This document shows, one piece after another, positions 50,698 to 59,160 of a stretch of 64,000 nucleotides of DNA. The notes beneath the pieces were generated by a model, which worked only from the letters and a program-made list of their open reading frames with translations, ran no database searches and was not told the origin of the DNA. Both the position numbers and the translations under genes were made by a program. Position 1 is the first letter of the stretch; every line of letters starts with the position of its first letter. The stretch is from contig JBBDYN010000051.1 of assembly GCA_040901465.1 (NCBI GenBank), positions 14,442-78,441 on the forward strand. The letters are read 5' to 3'. This stretch comes from JAUSIF01 sp040901465 (lineage in GTDB: Bacteria > Pseudomonadota > Alphaproteobacteria > Rhizobiales > Xanthobacteraceae).

Positions 50698-51408
50698 ATG
50701 CAGATGCACAAAGTGGTTTCCGGCGAGCAATGGCTCACCGCGCGCAAGGAGTTGCTTGCGAAGGAAAAGGAATTCACGTGGCTGCGCGACGAATTGAGCC
50801 GGCAGCGGCGGGAATTGCCTTGGGTCAAGGTTGAGAAAAACTATGCATTCCAGGGTCCGAACGGAAAGGAATCGCTGTCGGACCTATTCGCCGGCCGCAG
50901 CCAGCTCGTCGTCTATCACTTCATGTTCGATCCGAGCTGGACGGCGGGCTGCAAGAGCTGCTCGTTCTGGGCGGACAATTTCAACAGCATCATCGTGCAC
51001 CTGAACCAGCGCGACGTGAGTATGGTGGCGATCTCGACGGCGCCGTGTGCGCAGCTTGACGCGTTCCAGAAGCGCATGGGCTGGAATTTCAAATGGCTGT
51101 CGGCGGGCGACAACGGCTTCAATCGCGATCTCGGGGTGACGTTCACGCAAGAAGAGCTGAAGACCGGAAAGCCGCTCTATAATTTCGGCACGAGCAAATT
51201 CGGCGGACCGGAAGCGCCGGGGATCAGCGTCTTCTGCAAGAACGATGCCGGCGAAATATTCCGCACCTATTCCACCTATTCGCGCGGGCTCGACATGCTG
51301 AACGGCGCCTACCACTACCTCGACCTCGTGCCAAAGGGGCGCGACGAGGACAAGCTCAGCTATGGAATGGAGTGGGTTCGGCTGCGCGACGAGTACGGGA
51401 AGAAGTAG
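50698..51408 (+). CDS. DUF899 thioredoxin-fold protein
   Basis: 236 residues from the ATG at 50698 (MQMHKVVSGEQWLTARKELLAKEKEFTWLRDELSRQRRELPW in part), with GGAG upstream. DUF899 is a thioredoxin-like family; GCKSCSFWADNFN holds the Cys pair, and FMFDPSWTAGCKSC is diagnostic. YNFGTSKFGGPEAPGISVF and FRTYSTYSRGLDMLNGAYHYLDL complete the domain. The role is not established. Its stop abuts the stop of the convergent hbd gene with no base between. Confidence 0.9.
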   Translation: MQMHKVVSGEQWLTARKELLAKEKEFTWLRDELSRQRRELPWVKVEKNYAFQGPNGKESLSDLFAGRSQLVVYHFMFDPSWTAGCKSCSFWADNFNSIIVHLNQRDVSMVAISTAPCAQLDAFQKRMGWNFKWLSAGDNGFNRDLGVTFTQEELKTGKPLYNFGTSKFGGPEAPGISVFCKNDAGEIFRTYSTYSRGLDMLNGAYHYLDLVPKGRDEDKLSYGMEWVRLRDEYGKK

Positions 51409-52290
51409 TCAGCGTGTCGGCACCGGCTTCTCGCCGCGATAGTCGTAGAAGCCGCGCTGCGTCTTGCGGCCGAGCCAGCCGGCCTCGACATACTTCACGA
51501 GCAGCGGGCAGGGGCGGTACTTGGAATCCGCAAGCCCCTCGTAGAGCACCTGCATCACCGAGAGGCAGGTATCGAGGCCAATGAAGTCGGCGAGCTCGAG
51601 CGGGCCCATGGGATGATGCGCGCCGAGCTTCATCGCCGTGTCGATCGCTTCGACGGACCCCACGCCCTCGTAGAGCGTGTAGATCGCCTCGTTGATCATC
51701 GGCAGCAGAATGCGATTGACCATGAAGGCGGGGAAATCCTCGGCGACGGCGTAGGTCTTACCGAGCTTCGTGACGAATTCCTTGGAGAGTGCGAACGTCT
51801 CGTCGCCGGTCGCAATCCCGCGTACGAGCTCGACGAGCTCCATGAGCGGCACCGGATTCATGAAATGAATGCCGATGAATCGCTCGGGCCGGTCGGTGGA
51901 GGCGGCAAGACGCGTGATGGAGATCGAGGAGGTGTTGGTCGCGATCGTGGCACCCGGCTTCAAGAGCGGCGACAGCTCGGCGAAGATCTTGCGCTTGACC
52001 TCTTCCTTTTCCGTCGCGGACTCGATCACGAGGTCGCAATCAGCAAGCCCCTGCATCGTTTCCGCGGGCTTGATAATCGCGAGCGCGGACTTGCGCTGAT
52101 CCTCGGTAATGATTTTCTTGTCGACCTGCCGGGCCATGTTGCCGTTGATGGTGGCGAGGCCGGCTTTGATGCGGTCCGCGCTTACGTCGTAAAGCGCGAC
52201 GTCGTAGCCCGCGAGCGCGCACACATGGGCGATCCCGTTGCCCATCTGGCCCGCGCCGATAATCCCGATTTTCTTGAGCTTGGTTGCCAT
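51409..52290 (-). CDS. 3-hydroxybutyryl-CoA dehydrogenase
   Basis: 293 residues from the ATG at 52290. The Rossmann motif is IGIIGAGQMGNGIAHVCALAGYDV; IGIHFMNPVPLMELVELVRG contains the catalytic His, and GFYDYRGEKP is the terminal motif. It interconverts (S)-3-hydroxybutyryl-CoA and acetoacetyl-CoA with NAD(P). It lies 79 bp downstream of etfA on the same strand, so C4-CoA oxidation and electron transfer genes are linked. Confidence 0.94.
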   Translation of the reverse strand: MATKLKKIGIIGAGQMGNGIAHVCALAGYDVALYDVSADRIKAGLATINGNMARQVDKKIITEDQRKSALAIIKPAETMQGLADCDLVIESATEKEEVKRKIFAELSPLLKPGATIATNTSSISITRLAASTDRPERFIGIHFMNPVPLMELVELVRGIATGDETFALSKEFVTKLGKTYAVAEDFPAFMVNRILLPMINEAIYTLYEGVGSVEAIDTAMKLGAHHPMGPLELADFIGLDTCLSVMQVLYEGLADSKYRPCPLLVKYVEAGWLGRKTQRGFYDYRGEKPVPTR

Positions 52291-52369
52291 CGACCTGTCC
52301 CGTGCGCTTGCGCGTCGCATGCTTTTACGACGAACGCGTTTCTCGCGCCATGATACTATCGCAGTTTCC

Positions 52370-53314
52370 TTAACCGCCGGGCTTGGCGAGCGCCTTTTCC
52401 AGTTCGGGCAGAATCTGAAACAAATCGCCAACGAGCCCGTAGTCGGCCACCTGGAAGATCGGTGCTTCCTCGTCCTTGTTGATCGCGACGATCACCTTGG
52501 AATCCTTCATGCCGGCGAGATGCTGGATCGCGCCGGAAATGCCGACGGCGAGGTAAAGCTCCGGCGCCACCACCTTGCCGGTCTGGCCCACCTGCCAATC
52601 GTTCGGCGCATAGCCGGCGTCGACCGCGGCACGCGAAGCGCCGACCGCCGCACCAAGCTTGTCGGCGACGGGCTCGATGTATTTCGCGAAATTTTCCTTG
52701 CTCGCAAGCGCGCGGCCGCCGGAAATGATGACGCGGGCGGCGGTCAGTTCGGGCCGGTCCGACTTCGACAATTCCTCGGAGACGAAGCTCGAAAGGCCGG
52801 GATCGTCCTTCGCCGCAACCGCCTCGATCGGCGCATTGCCGCCGGCGCCCGCCGCCTGGAATGCGGCGCTGCGCACGGTGATTACCCTCTTCCTGTCAGC
52901 GCTTTGCACGGTCTCGATCGCATTGCCGGCATAAATCGGCCGCTCGAAGGTGTCGGGCGCGATCACCTTGCTGATCTCCGATATCTGCACGACGTCGAGA
53001 AGGGCGGCCGCGCGCGGCATGTAGTTCTTGCCCGTAGTGGTCGCGGGCGCGACGATCGCGTCGTAGTTCGACGCGAGGGCGACGATCAGCGCCGCCATCG
53101 GCTCGGCTAGGCGGTTCGCATAGCGCGCGTCGTCGGCGAAAAGCACCTTCGCGACTCCGTCGAGCTTGGCCGCGGCTTCGGCCGCCGGGCGGGCGCCGGA
53201 GCCCGCGACCAGCACATGCACGTCGCCGCCAAGCGCCTTCGCTGCGGTGAGGCTTTTGGCGGTCGCGCCGTTCAAGTTCTTGTCGTCGTGCTCGGCCACG
53301 AGGAGGGTCGCCAT
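52370..53314 (-). CDS. etfA: Electron transfer flavoprotein alpha subunit
   Basis: 314 residues from the ATG at 53314 (MATLLVAEHDDKNLN). The FAD domain has RVIISGGRALASKENF, YAPNDWQVGQTGKVVAPELYLAVGISGAIQHLAGM and IVAINKDEEAPIFQVADYGLVGD, all standard. It passes electrons from acyl-CoA dehydrogenases to the ETF:quinone oxidoreductase. Its start overlaps the etfB stop (TGATG). Confidence 0.96.
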   Translation of the reverse strand: MATLLVAEHDDKNLNGATAKSLTAAKALGGDVHVLVAGSGARPAAEAAAKLDGVAKVLFADDARYANRLAEPMAALIVALASNYDAIVAPATTTGKNYMPRAAALLDVVQISEISKVIAPDTFERPIYAGNAIETVQSADRKRVITVRSAAFQAAGAGGNAPIEAVAAKDDPGLSSFVSEELSKSDRPELTAARVIISGGRALASKENFAKYIEPVADKLGAAVGASRAAVDAGYAPNDWQVGQTGKVVAPELYLAVGISGAIQHLAGMKDSKVIVAINKDEEAPIFQVADYGLVGDLFQILPELEKALAKPGG

Positions 53315-54063
53315 CACAGCACTCCCGCTTCGTTGCGGAGCTTGTCGACCAGCTCGTCGACCGAGCCGAGCTTGACCCCGCCCTTGCGGCCGGGGGGCTC
53401 GCTGGTCTTCAGCACTTTCAGCCGCGGTGAAATATCGACGCCGTAATCGGCCGGCGACTTCTCGTCGATCGGCTTCTTCTTCGCCTTCATGATATTCGGC
53501 AGCGACGCATAGCGCGGCTCGTTGAGGCGAAGATCGGTCGTGACGATCACAGGCATCTTGAGTTTCACGGTCTGCAGGCCGCCGTCGACCTCGCGGGTAA
53601 CAAAGGCGTGGTCGCCCTCGATCACGAGCTTCGAGGCAAAAGTTCCTTGCGGCCAGCCGAGCAGGGCCGCGAGCATCTGGCCGGTCTGATTGCTGTCGTC
53701 GTCGATCGCCTGCTTGCCGAGAATGACGAGGCCGGGCTTTTCGGCGTCGACGATCGCCTTCAGAAGCTTCGCCACCGCGAGCGGCTCGACGTTGCCGTCG
53801 TGCTTCACCAAGATGCCGCGGTCGGCGCCCATGGCGAGCGCGGTGCGGATGGTTTCGGAAGCCGCGGCGGGGCCGATTGACACGGCGACGATCTCGGTCG
53901 CTTGGCCCTTTTCCTTGAGCCGGATCGATTCTTCGACCGCGATCTCGTCGAACGGGTTCATCGCCATCTTCACGTTGGCGAGATCGACGCCGGTGCCGTC
54001 CGGCTTGACCCGTACCTTGACGTTGAAGTCGATCACCCGTTTGACCGGCACGAGTACTTTCAT
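53314..54063 (-). CDS. etfB: Electron transfer flavoprotein beta subunit
   Basis: 249 residues (MKVLVPVKRVIDFNVKVRVKPD in part). KMAMNPFDEIAVEESIRLKEKG, VILGKQAIDDDSNQTGQMLAALLGWPQGTFASK and LPNIMKAKKKPIDE (the recognition loop region) are typical. GGAGGGG precedes the ATG. It overlaps etfA by one base. Confidence 0.96.
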   Translation of the reverse strand: MKVLVPVKRVIDFNVKVRVKPDGTGVDLANVKMAMNPFDEIAVEESIRLKEKGQATEIVAVSIGPAAASETIRTALAMGADRGILVKHDGNVEPLAVAKLLKAIVDAEKPGLVILGKQAIDDDSNQTGQMLAALLGWPQGTFASKLVIEGDHAFVTREVDGGLQTVKLKMPVIVTTDLRLNEPRYASLPNIMKAKKKPIDEKSPADYGVDISPRLKVLKTSEPPGRKGGVKLGSVDELVDKLRNEAGVL

Positions 54064-54113
54064 TCATCCCCTCCGCGCGAGCGCCGGGAAGCTATGGGGC
54101 GACCCGAGCCAAG

Positions 54114-54818
54114 TCAACGCACGTCGGCGATGGTGCGGACGTCCTTCGCAAACAGCGGCACATCGGGACGGCGCAGAAAAATCACCAGCACCGCGCCCGC
54201 GGCGAGGCCGCCGATATGCGCCCACCAGGCAGTCTGCTCGTCGGCGGCGACGAAGACGCTAGCGAACTGAAACACGATCCAGGCGCCAAGCACCCACTTG
54301 GCGGCGAGCTTCAGCGGAATCCGCATGAACACGAGGATCCAGACCTTGGCGTGCGGAAACAGCATGAGATAGGCGGCGACAATGCCGGAAATCGCGGCCG
54401 ACGCGCCGATCAGCGGGGCGGTCGAATCCCGCACCGAGAGAAAATGCGCCACGCCGCCGGCGACGCCGCACGCGAGATAGAAAATCAGAAAGCGCAGGCG
54501 GCCCATGGCGTGCTCGACATTGTCGCCGAACACCCAGAGGAACAGCATGTTGCCGATCAGGTGCAGCCAGCCGCCGTGCAGGAACATGTACGTGATGAAA
54601 GTGACCGGAAACGGAATCGCGACGGCCATTCCCTGCGATGGGAGCGTAGCGGCCGCCGGTATCACGGCGAAAGTCAAGACGATCGCTTCCGGATCGGAGT
54701 GAAAGATCGGCAGTTGAAGAAAGACGAAGATAAGCGCGTTCAGGACGACGAGCGCCCGCGTGACGTACGGATAGAACGGCGTGTCGTAGGGATTGTCGTC
54801 GTAAAGGGGAACGAACAT
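54114..54818 (-). CDS. Rhomboid-family intramembrane serine protease
   Basis: 234 residues, six membrane helices. The catalytic Ser is in IGASAAISGIVAAYLMLFP, the partner His in TAWWAHIGGLAAGAVLVIFLR, and the HGGWLHLIGNMLFLWVFGDNVE loop carries the His/Asn of the oxyanion site. It cleaves membrane-embedded substrates, targets unknown. Only 12 bp separate it from the PduO-type gene upstream. Confidence 0.92.
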   Translation of the reverse strand: MFVPLYDDNPYDTPFYPYVTRALVVLNALIFVFLQLPIFHSDPEAIVLTFAVIPAAATLPSQGMAVAIPFPVTFITYMFLHGGWLHLIGNMLFLWVFGDNVEHAMGRLRFLIFYLACGVAGGVAHFLSVRDSTAPLIGASAAISGIVAAYLMLFPHAKVWILVFMRIPLKLAAKWVLGAWIVFQFASVFVAADEQTAWWAHIGGLAAGAVLVIFLRRPDVPLFAKDVRTIADVR

Positions 54819-54830
54819 CGAGGATGGCTT

Positions 54831-55409
54831 TCAGCGGTGCGCGCCGGGCACCCAAAGGACATCGCGCGCGCCGCGGCCATTCACATAGCGCGCGGCAACA
54901 AACAGGAGATCGGACAGCCGATTGAGATAGCGGATTGCGGGCGCGCTCACGCGCTCTTCCTTGCGGGCCGCGAGCTCCACGACGAGACGCTCGGCGCGGC
55001 GGCAGACGGTGCGGGCGAGATGCAGGTGTGCCGCGCCCGGCTCGCCGCCGGGCAGCACGAAGGATTTCAGCGGCGCGAGCTCGGCGTTGAGCTTGTCGAT
55101 GTCGGCTTCCAGCCGATCGACCTGGCTGTCCACGATGCGCAGGCGCTCCCGGTTTTCCTTGCCGGCTTTTTCCGGAACGGCGAGATCGGCGCCGAGATCG
55201 AAGAGATCGTTCTGCACGCGGGCGAGGGTCGCGTCGACATCCGCTTCCGTGCCGAGATGCGAACGAGCGATGCCGATCGCGGCATTGGTTTCGTCGACGG
55301 TGCCGTAGGCGGCGATGCGCAGATCGTATTTCGGACGGCGCTCGCCGGAGCCAAGCGCGGTCGAGCCGTCGTCGCCGGTGCGCGTGTAGATGCGGTTGAG
55401 GACCACCAT
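54831..55409 (-). CDS. Corrinoid adenosyltransferase, PduO type
   Basis: About 192 residues from the ATG at 55409, which has AAGGAG 9 bases upstream; a TTG at 55418 has no site. YTRTGDDGSTALGSGERRPKYDLRIAAYGTVDETNAAIG is the ATP-binding motif and VCRRAERLVVELA the cobalamin-contacting motif. It makes adenosylcobalamin, the cofactor of mutases such as ethylmalonyl-CoA and methylmalonyl-CoA mutase, consistent with the pathway suggested by the 57280 gene. Confidence 0.92.
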   Translation of the reverse strand: MVVLNRIYTRTGDDGSTALGSGERRPKYDLRIAAYGTVDETNAAIGIARSHLGTEADVDATLARVQNDLFDLGADLAVPEKAGKENRERLRIVDSQVDRLEADIDKLNAELAPLKSFVLPGGEPGAAHLHLARTVCRRAERLVVELAARKEERVSAPAIRYLNRLSDLLFVAARYVNGRGARDVLWVPGAHR

Positions 55410-55495
55410 CGAGCGCAACTCCTTGGCCGGAATCAGTCGGGACAGTCTAGCCGATCGCGGGCCGGCCGCGTGCGCGTGTGTTTGCAGAGGTATCC

Positions 55496-55690
55496 TTAGC
55501 GTCCCAGGGCCCAGATCGTGATCATGACGATCACGATCGCCACGAATTGCAGCAGCACGCGCATGCGCATCAGCGACTGGGAGCGGCTCGGTGAGCCGGC
55601 GCGCGCCATGTTCCAGAGGCCGAGCACGAGCACGATCGCGACCGCGGCGAGGGCAATGGGAACGGCGATGTTTTGAAGAAATGAGGACAT
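55496..55690 (-). CDS. HIG1-type twin transmembrane protein
   Basis: 64 residues from the ATG at 55690 (MSSFLQNIAVPIALAAVAIV). Two helices (AVPIALAAVAIVLVLGLWNMA; RVLLQFVAIVIVMITIWALG) separated by RAGSPSRSQSLMRMRV, the HIG1-like loop with its Ser/Met/Arg residues. Bacterial relatives of mitochondrial Rcf1 are thought to associate with respiratory complexes. Codes on the same strand as the PduO-type gene. Confidence 0.85.
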   Translation of the reverse strand: MSSFLQNIAVPIALAAVAIVLVLGLWNMARAGSPSRSQSLMRMRVLLQFVAIVIVMITIWALGR

Positions 55691-55760
55691 GGACATTTCT
55701 ACCACGAATGCGGTCATCAATTGGGACGGGCGATTTGCCGCTGCAAGTCCTTCGGGCGGT

Positions 55761-56720
55761 CTAGAGCCGGCGCGGGCTGCGCTGGGCGGGGAAGGCGCGG
55801 GCCCTGATCTCGCGGAATTCCTCCGACATTTCGGTGAGCTTCGCATCCCATGCCGGGTCGGGGATCTGGCCGTCGGCGGCGCGGAAATAGACCTGAAGCA
55901 TCGACGCGATCACATAGGGGTCGATCAGCGCCTGCTTGAAGCACCAGGCGAAGATCAGCGCGAGCAGGAGCGCGATCAGGGCCGAGCCGCCGGCAAAAGT
56001 GTAAGCGAGGCGTGCCGCCGGCACGAGCGCGATCAGGAACGCGACGAAGGCCGCGCAATAGGAGAACGCCGCGAGCAGCATCGCGTTCCGCATCAGGACG
56101 GCATGGTTCTGCGCGAAGAGAATGAGCGCGTCTCGCGTTTCGACCCACGGATTGTTGGTTGTCGCGCGCAGCGGACGGGCAAGAACGACTTCCGTCAAAA
56201 AATTCAGGGCCACGCGCAGGACGGCGTTTACCGGCGCCGGAGGAACGGAGATCCCCGCAGGAAGCAGCGACGCCGAGAGATCAAGGATTCCGATGAGCGT
56301 CGCCAGCGTGCCGTGCACGAGCCGCTCGATGGCAAACAGAACGCCGATCTGGCGAAAGCGCTGCTGCACGATACTGACCGCGTGCCCGACTTGGCCCTGT
56401 CCTGCCAGCGGATTACGGCGGTCGAGGACGAACACCATTGCCGCGACGTGACCGGCCTTCACGAGATAGAGAAAATATTCGCGCAGCCACCAAAGCATGA
56501 GGGCGACGCAGGCGAAGCCCGCGACCGTTCCCCAGAACGCGCCGGGCAAATGCCCGGACCGGCCCGCCAGCGCACCGATGCCCCAGCCGATCCCCGCGCC
56601 GCCGCCGCCCGCGACCACGAATGCCGCCGCGATCCCGAAATAGGTCGCGGCGCGCAGCAGCATGAACGGAAGGGTGCGCAGGACGAGCGCGAAGCTCGTT
56701 CCGATCGAGAAGTCCCACAT
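55761..56720 (-). CDS. Polytopic membrane protein of unknown function
   Basis: 319 residues with about six hydrophobic segments, the first two flanked by Gly-rich stretches (FVVAGGGGAGIGWGIGALAG). Others include TVAGFACVALMLWWLREYFLYLV, MLLAAFSYCAAFVAFLIALV and ALIALLLALIFAWCFKQALIDPYVIASML. The C-terminal tail (EMSEEFREIRARAFPAQ) is cytoplasmic. No family recognised; the regular helix pattern and ALIDPYVIASML are distinctive. Confidence 0.8.
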   Translation of the reverse strand: MWDFSIGTSFALVLRTLPFMLLRAATYFGIAAAFVVAGGGGAGIGWGIGALAGRSGHLPGAFWGTVAGFACVALMLWWLREYFLYLVKAGHVAAMVFVLDRRNPLAGQGQVGHAVSIVQQRFRQIGVLFAIERLVHGTLATLIGILDLSASLLPAGISVPPAPVNAVLRVALNFLTEVVLARPLRATTNNPWVETRDALILFAQNHAVLMRNAMLLAAFSYCAAFVAFLIALVPAARLAYTFAGGSALIALLLALIFAWCFKQALIDPYVIASMLQVYFRAADGQIPDPAWDAKLTEMSEEFREIRARAFPAQRSPRRL

Positions 56721-56765
56721 GCGGCAATTCCGGTCGAGACGCCGCTCGATGCTAGCACAGCCCGC

Positions 56766-57218
56766 TCAGCCGCCCGTAAGCAGACGCGCGATTTCCGGAA
56801 CCGGGTGCTTCGTGAAGTCCTTGCCGATCTCGGCGACGACGCGCCCGCTCGCCTTTGGCTCCAATTTCCTGCGGAGCGCGGCGAGCGTGTTCGGCGGCGC
56901 CACCAGGATCAGCTTCTCAAACTTGTTGCCGTGCGCAGCGGCGTTGAGCCATGAAGCAACTGTCGCTGCAAAACGTTCCTCGGCGATTTCATGCCAATCG
57001 GTCTGCTCGACGGCGCTGCGCTTGCCGAGATTGCTCTGCATGACGCGTCCGGGCCGGTCGCTGCCCTGCTCGTGGGTCGGCGGATTGTCCCCGTCTTTCC
57101 AGACATTCAGCACATTGAGGTTGGGTTGTTGCGGGGTACCGTCGTTTCGCAATACGAGCGCCTTGCGCCCGTCTCCGACCAGTATCCAGGTATCGTGGGC
57201 AATCCAGATTTCCTGCAT
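56766..57218 (-). CDS. Host attachment protein family member
   Basis: 150 residues from the ATG at 57218 (MQEIWIAHDTWILVGDGRKALVLRNDG in part). The opening DTWILVGDGRKALVLRN and the ending LIEFVApp-like KLILVAPPNTLAALRRKLEPKASGRVVAEIGKDFTKHPVPEI are typical of the AtsE-like host attachment family known from plant-associated bacteria. The biochemical role is unclear; the name derives from a plant-attachment mutant. Its presence is common in Rhizobiales and does not by itself show plant association. Confidence 0.85.
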   Translation of the reverse strand: MQEIWIAHDTWILVGDGRKALVLRNDGTPQQPNLNVLNVWKDGDNPPTHEQGSDRPGRVMQSNLGKRSAVEQTDWHEIAEERFAATVASWLNAAAHGNKFEKLILVAPPNTLAALRRKLEPKASGRVVAEIGKDFTKHPVPEIARLLTGG

Positions 57219-57279
57219 GAAACGTGCACCCTTTCGTCTCGTTACGGGCGTCTCGACCGCATTTAATCGATATGGGGGC

Positions 57280-58962
57280 TCAGTTGCTCCCATCCAGTAG
57301 GCGCCGGGCAATCACCTGCGCTTGAATTTCGGCGGCGCCCTCGAAGATGGAAAGAATGCGCGCATCGCAAAGCACGCGCGACACCGGAGACTCGAGTGCG
57401 AAGCCATTGCCGCCGTGGATTTGCACCGCGTTGTCGGCGGCGGACCAGGCGACGCGGGCGGCGAGCAATTTCGCCATGCCGGCTTCGAGATCGCAGCGCC
57501 GGCCGGAATCTTTCTCGCGCGCCGCGTGATAGGTAAGCTGGCGGGCAATGGTGGTTTCCACCGCCATCAGCGCGATCTTGTCGGCGACGCGCGGGAACGA
57601 AAGGATCGGCTTGCCAAATTGCGTGCGCTCCTTGGCGTAGCGCAACGCAAGCTCGAGCGCGGATTGGGCGACGCCGACCGCGCGCGCGGCGGTCTGGATG
57701 CGGGCCGACTCGAAAGTCTGCATCAATTGCTTGAAGCCCTGTCCTTCGACGCCGCCGAGGAGATTCTCCGCCGGCACCTCGAAGCCGTCGAAGGCGATCT
57801 CGTATTCCTTCATGCCGCGATAGCCGAGCACTTCGATCTCGGTGCCGGACATGCCCGGAGCCGGGAATGGATTTTCGTCGCTGCCGCGCGGCTTCTCTGC
57901 GAGCAGCATGGAGAGGCCCTTGTAGCCAGGTTCGTTCGGATCGGTGCGTACGAGAAGCGTCATCAGATCGGCGCGCACCGGATGCGTGATCCAGGTCTTG
58001 TTGCCATAGACCTTGAAGACGCCGCCCTCGCGCACGGCGCGAGTTTTGAGTGCGGCGAGATCGGATCCGGTATTCGGTTCGGTGAATACGGCGGTTGGCA
58101 AGACTTCGCCCGAGGCGATCTTCGGCAGCCATTTTTTCCTTTGCGCGTCGGTGCCGCCCTGAAGGATTAATTCAGCGGCGATCTCCGAGCGGGTGCCGAG
58201 CGAGCCGACGCCGATCCAGCCACGCGAGAGTTCCTCCGACACGACGCACATGGATTCCTTGCCGAGGCCGAGGCCGCCGTGCGCTTCCGGAATTGTGAGC
58301 GCAAAGACGCCGAGCGCGGACATCTCCGCGACCACATCGAGCGGGATGTATTCGTTGGCGAGGTGCCAGCCGTGCGCGTGCGGCACGACCCGTTCGTCTG
58401 TGAAACGACGCATCTGCGCGCGCATTGCTTCCAGGGTTTCGTCGAGGCCGGACGTACCGGCGGCCGCGCCGTTCGCGTCGGCGATCAGCTCGACGAGCCG
58501 GGCGCGCGCTTCGGCAGCTGTGCCGCTCGCGATCAATTCCTTCACAGCGGGCGTCATGCGAGCGGCGATCTGCTCGTCCGACAATCCGAGCGCCGGCAGG
58601 CGCACGATCTCGGTCTGGCTCATGGCTATGCCGCCGAAAATCTGCGCCAGATACTCGCCGATGCCGATGCGGACCAGGAGGTCCTCGGTCGCGCCAAAGC
58701 CACCCGCATCACGCAGCCGTTCGCCATAGGCGGCGAGCTGCCGTACGGCTTCGACATAAGCGGCAAGCCAGGCAAGGCCGTGAGCCGCATGCTGCTCGCG
58801 GTCCAATGCCGCCGCCGATAGCCTGCCATCCGGAGCAAGGCGGGTCCGGAGGGCGCCTGCAGCTTCGGCCATAATCGCTTCGGCTGCGCACGCGCCCTCT
58901 GCAGCCAGTTCGAGGATGCCTGCCGCGGAACCTTGGCCGTGTCGGGATGCGGTTCGAGACAT
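57280..58962 (-). CDS. Acyl-CoA dehydrogenase with N-terminal extension, probable (2S)-methylsuccinyl-CoA dehydrogenase
   Basis: 560 residues. The first about 170 are a helical extension (ALDREQHAAHGLAWLAAYVEAVRQL; FGEYLAQIFGGIAMSQTEIVRL-like) absent from ordinary acyl-CoA dehydrogenases but characteristic of Mcd. The rest is a complete ACAD: TAVFTEPNTGSDLAALKT, FESARIQTAARAVGVAQSALELAL, RTQFGKPI and GGNGFALESPVSRVLCDARILSIFEGAAEIQ. If Mcd, it oxidises methylsuccinyl-CoA to mesaconyl-CoA in the ethylmalonyl-CoA pathway, passing electrons to EtfAB. Other ethylmalonyl-CoA genes are not in the window; FAD-dependent dehydrogenation is certain, the substrate is inferred. Confidence 0.85.
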   Translation of the reverse strand: MSRTASRHGQGSAAGILELAAEGACAAEAIMAEAAGALRTRLAPDGRLSAAALDREQHAAHGLAWLAAYVEAVRQLAAYGERLRDAGGFGATEDLLVRIGIGEYLAQIFGGIAMSQTEIVRLPALGLSDEQIAARMTPAVKELIASGTAAEARARLVELIADANGAAAGTSGLDETLEAMRAQMRRFTDERVVPHAHGWHLANEYIPLDVVAEMSALGVFALTIPEAHGGLGLGKESMCVVSEELSRGWIGVGSLGTRSEIAAELILQGGTDAQRKKWLPKIASGEVLPTAVFTEPNTGSDLAALKTRAVREGGVFKVYGNKTWITHPVRADLMTLLVRTDPNEPGYKGLSMLLAEKPRGSDENPFPAPGMSGTEIEVLGYRGMKEYEIAFDGFEVPAENLLGGVEGQGFKQLMQTFESARIQTAARAVGVAQSALELALRYAKERTQFGKPILSFPRVADKIALMAVETTIARQLTYHAAREKDSGRRCDLEAGMAKLLAARVAWSAADNAVQIHGGNGFALESPVSRVLCDARILSIFEGAAEIQAQVIARRLLDGSN

Positions 58963-59160
58963 GAATCGAGCTTATCTGATCGGCAATGCGACCGTAGGGT
59001 TGCGATGCACAAGGGCAAGCAGACCAAGCATGGCGGCACCTTCACTCATTGTTAACCATTCCACGATTCCATCCAATCGGGGGAAACACCGTTCCCCGGC
59101 GCGGGGCCGGGCGATTCGGCGCTGTCGAGCCGCGATCGTTCGTTTCCTCCGGAGAACGAA

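Noticed and set aside
52370..54067. Single long gene covering etfA and etfB
   Set aside because: The frame is open across both, but etfB is clearly encoded in another frame and etfA has a normal start at the TGATG overlap.
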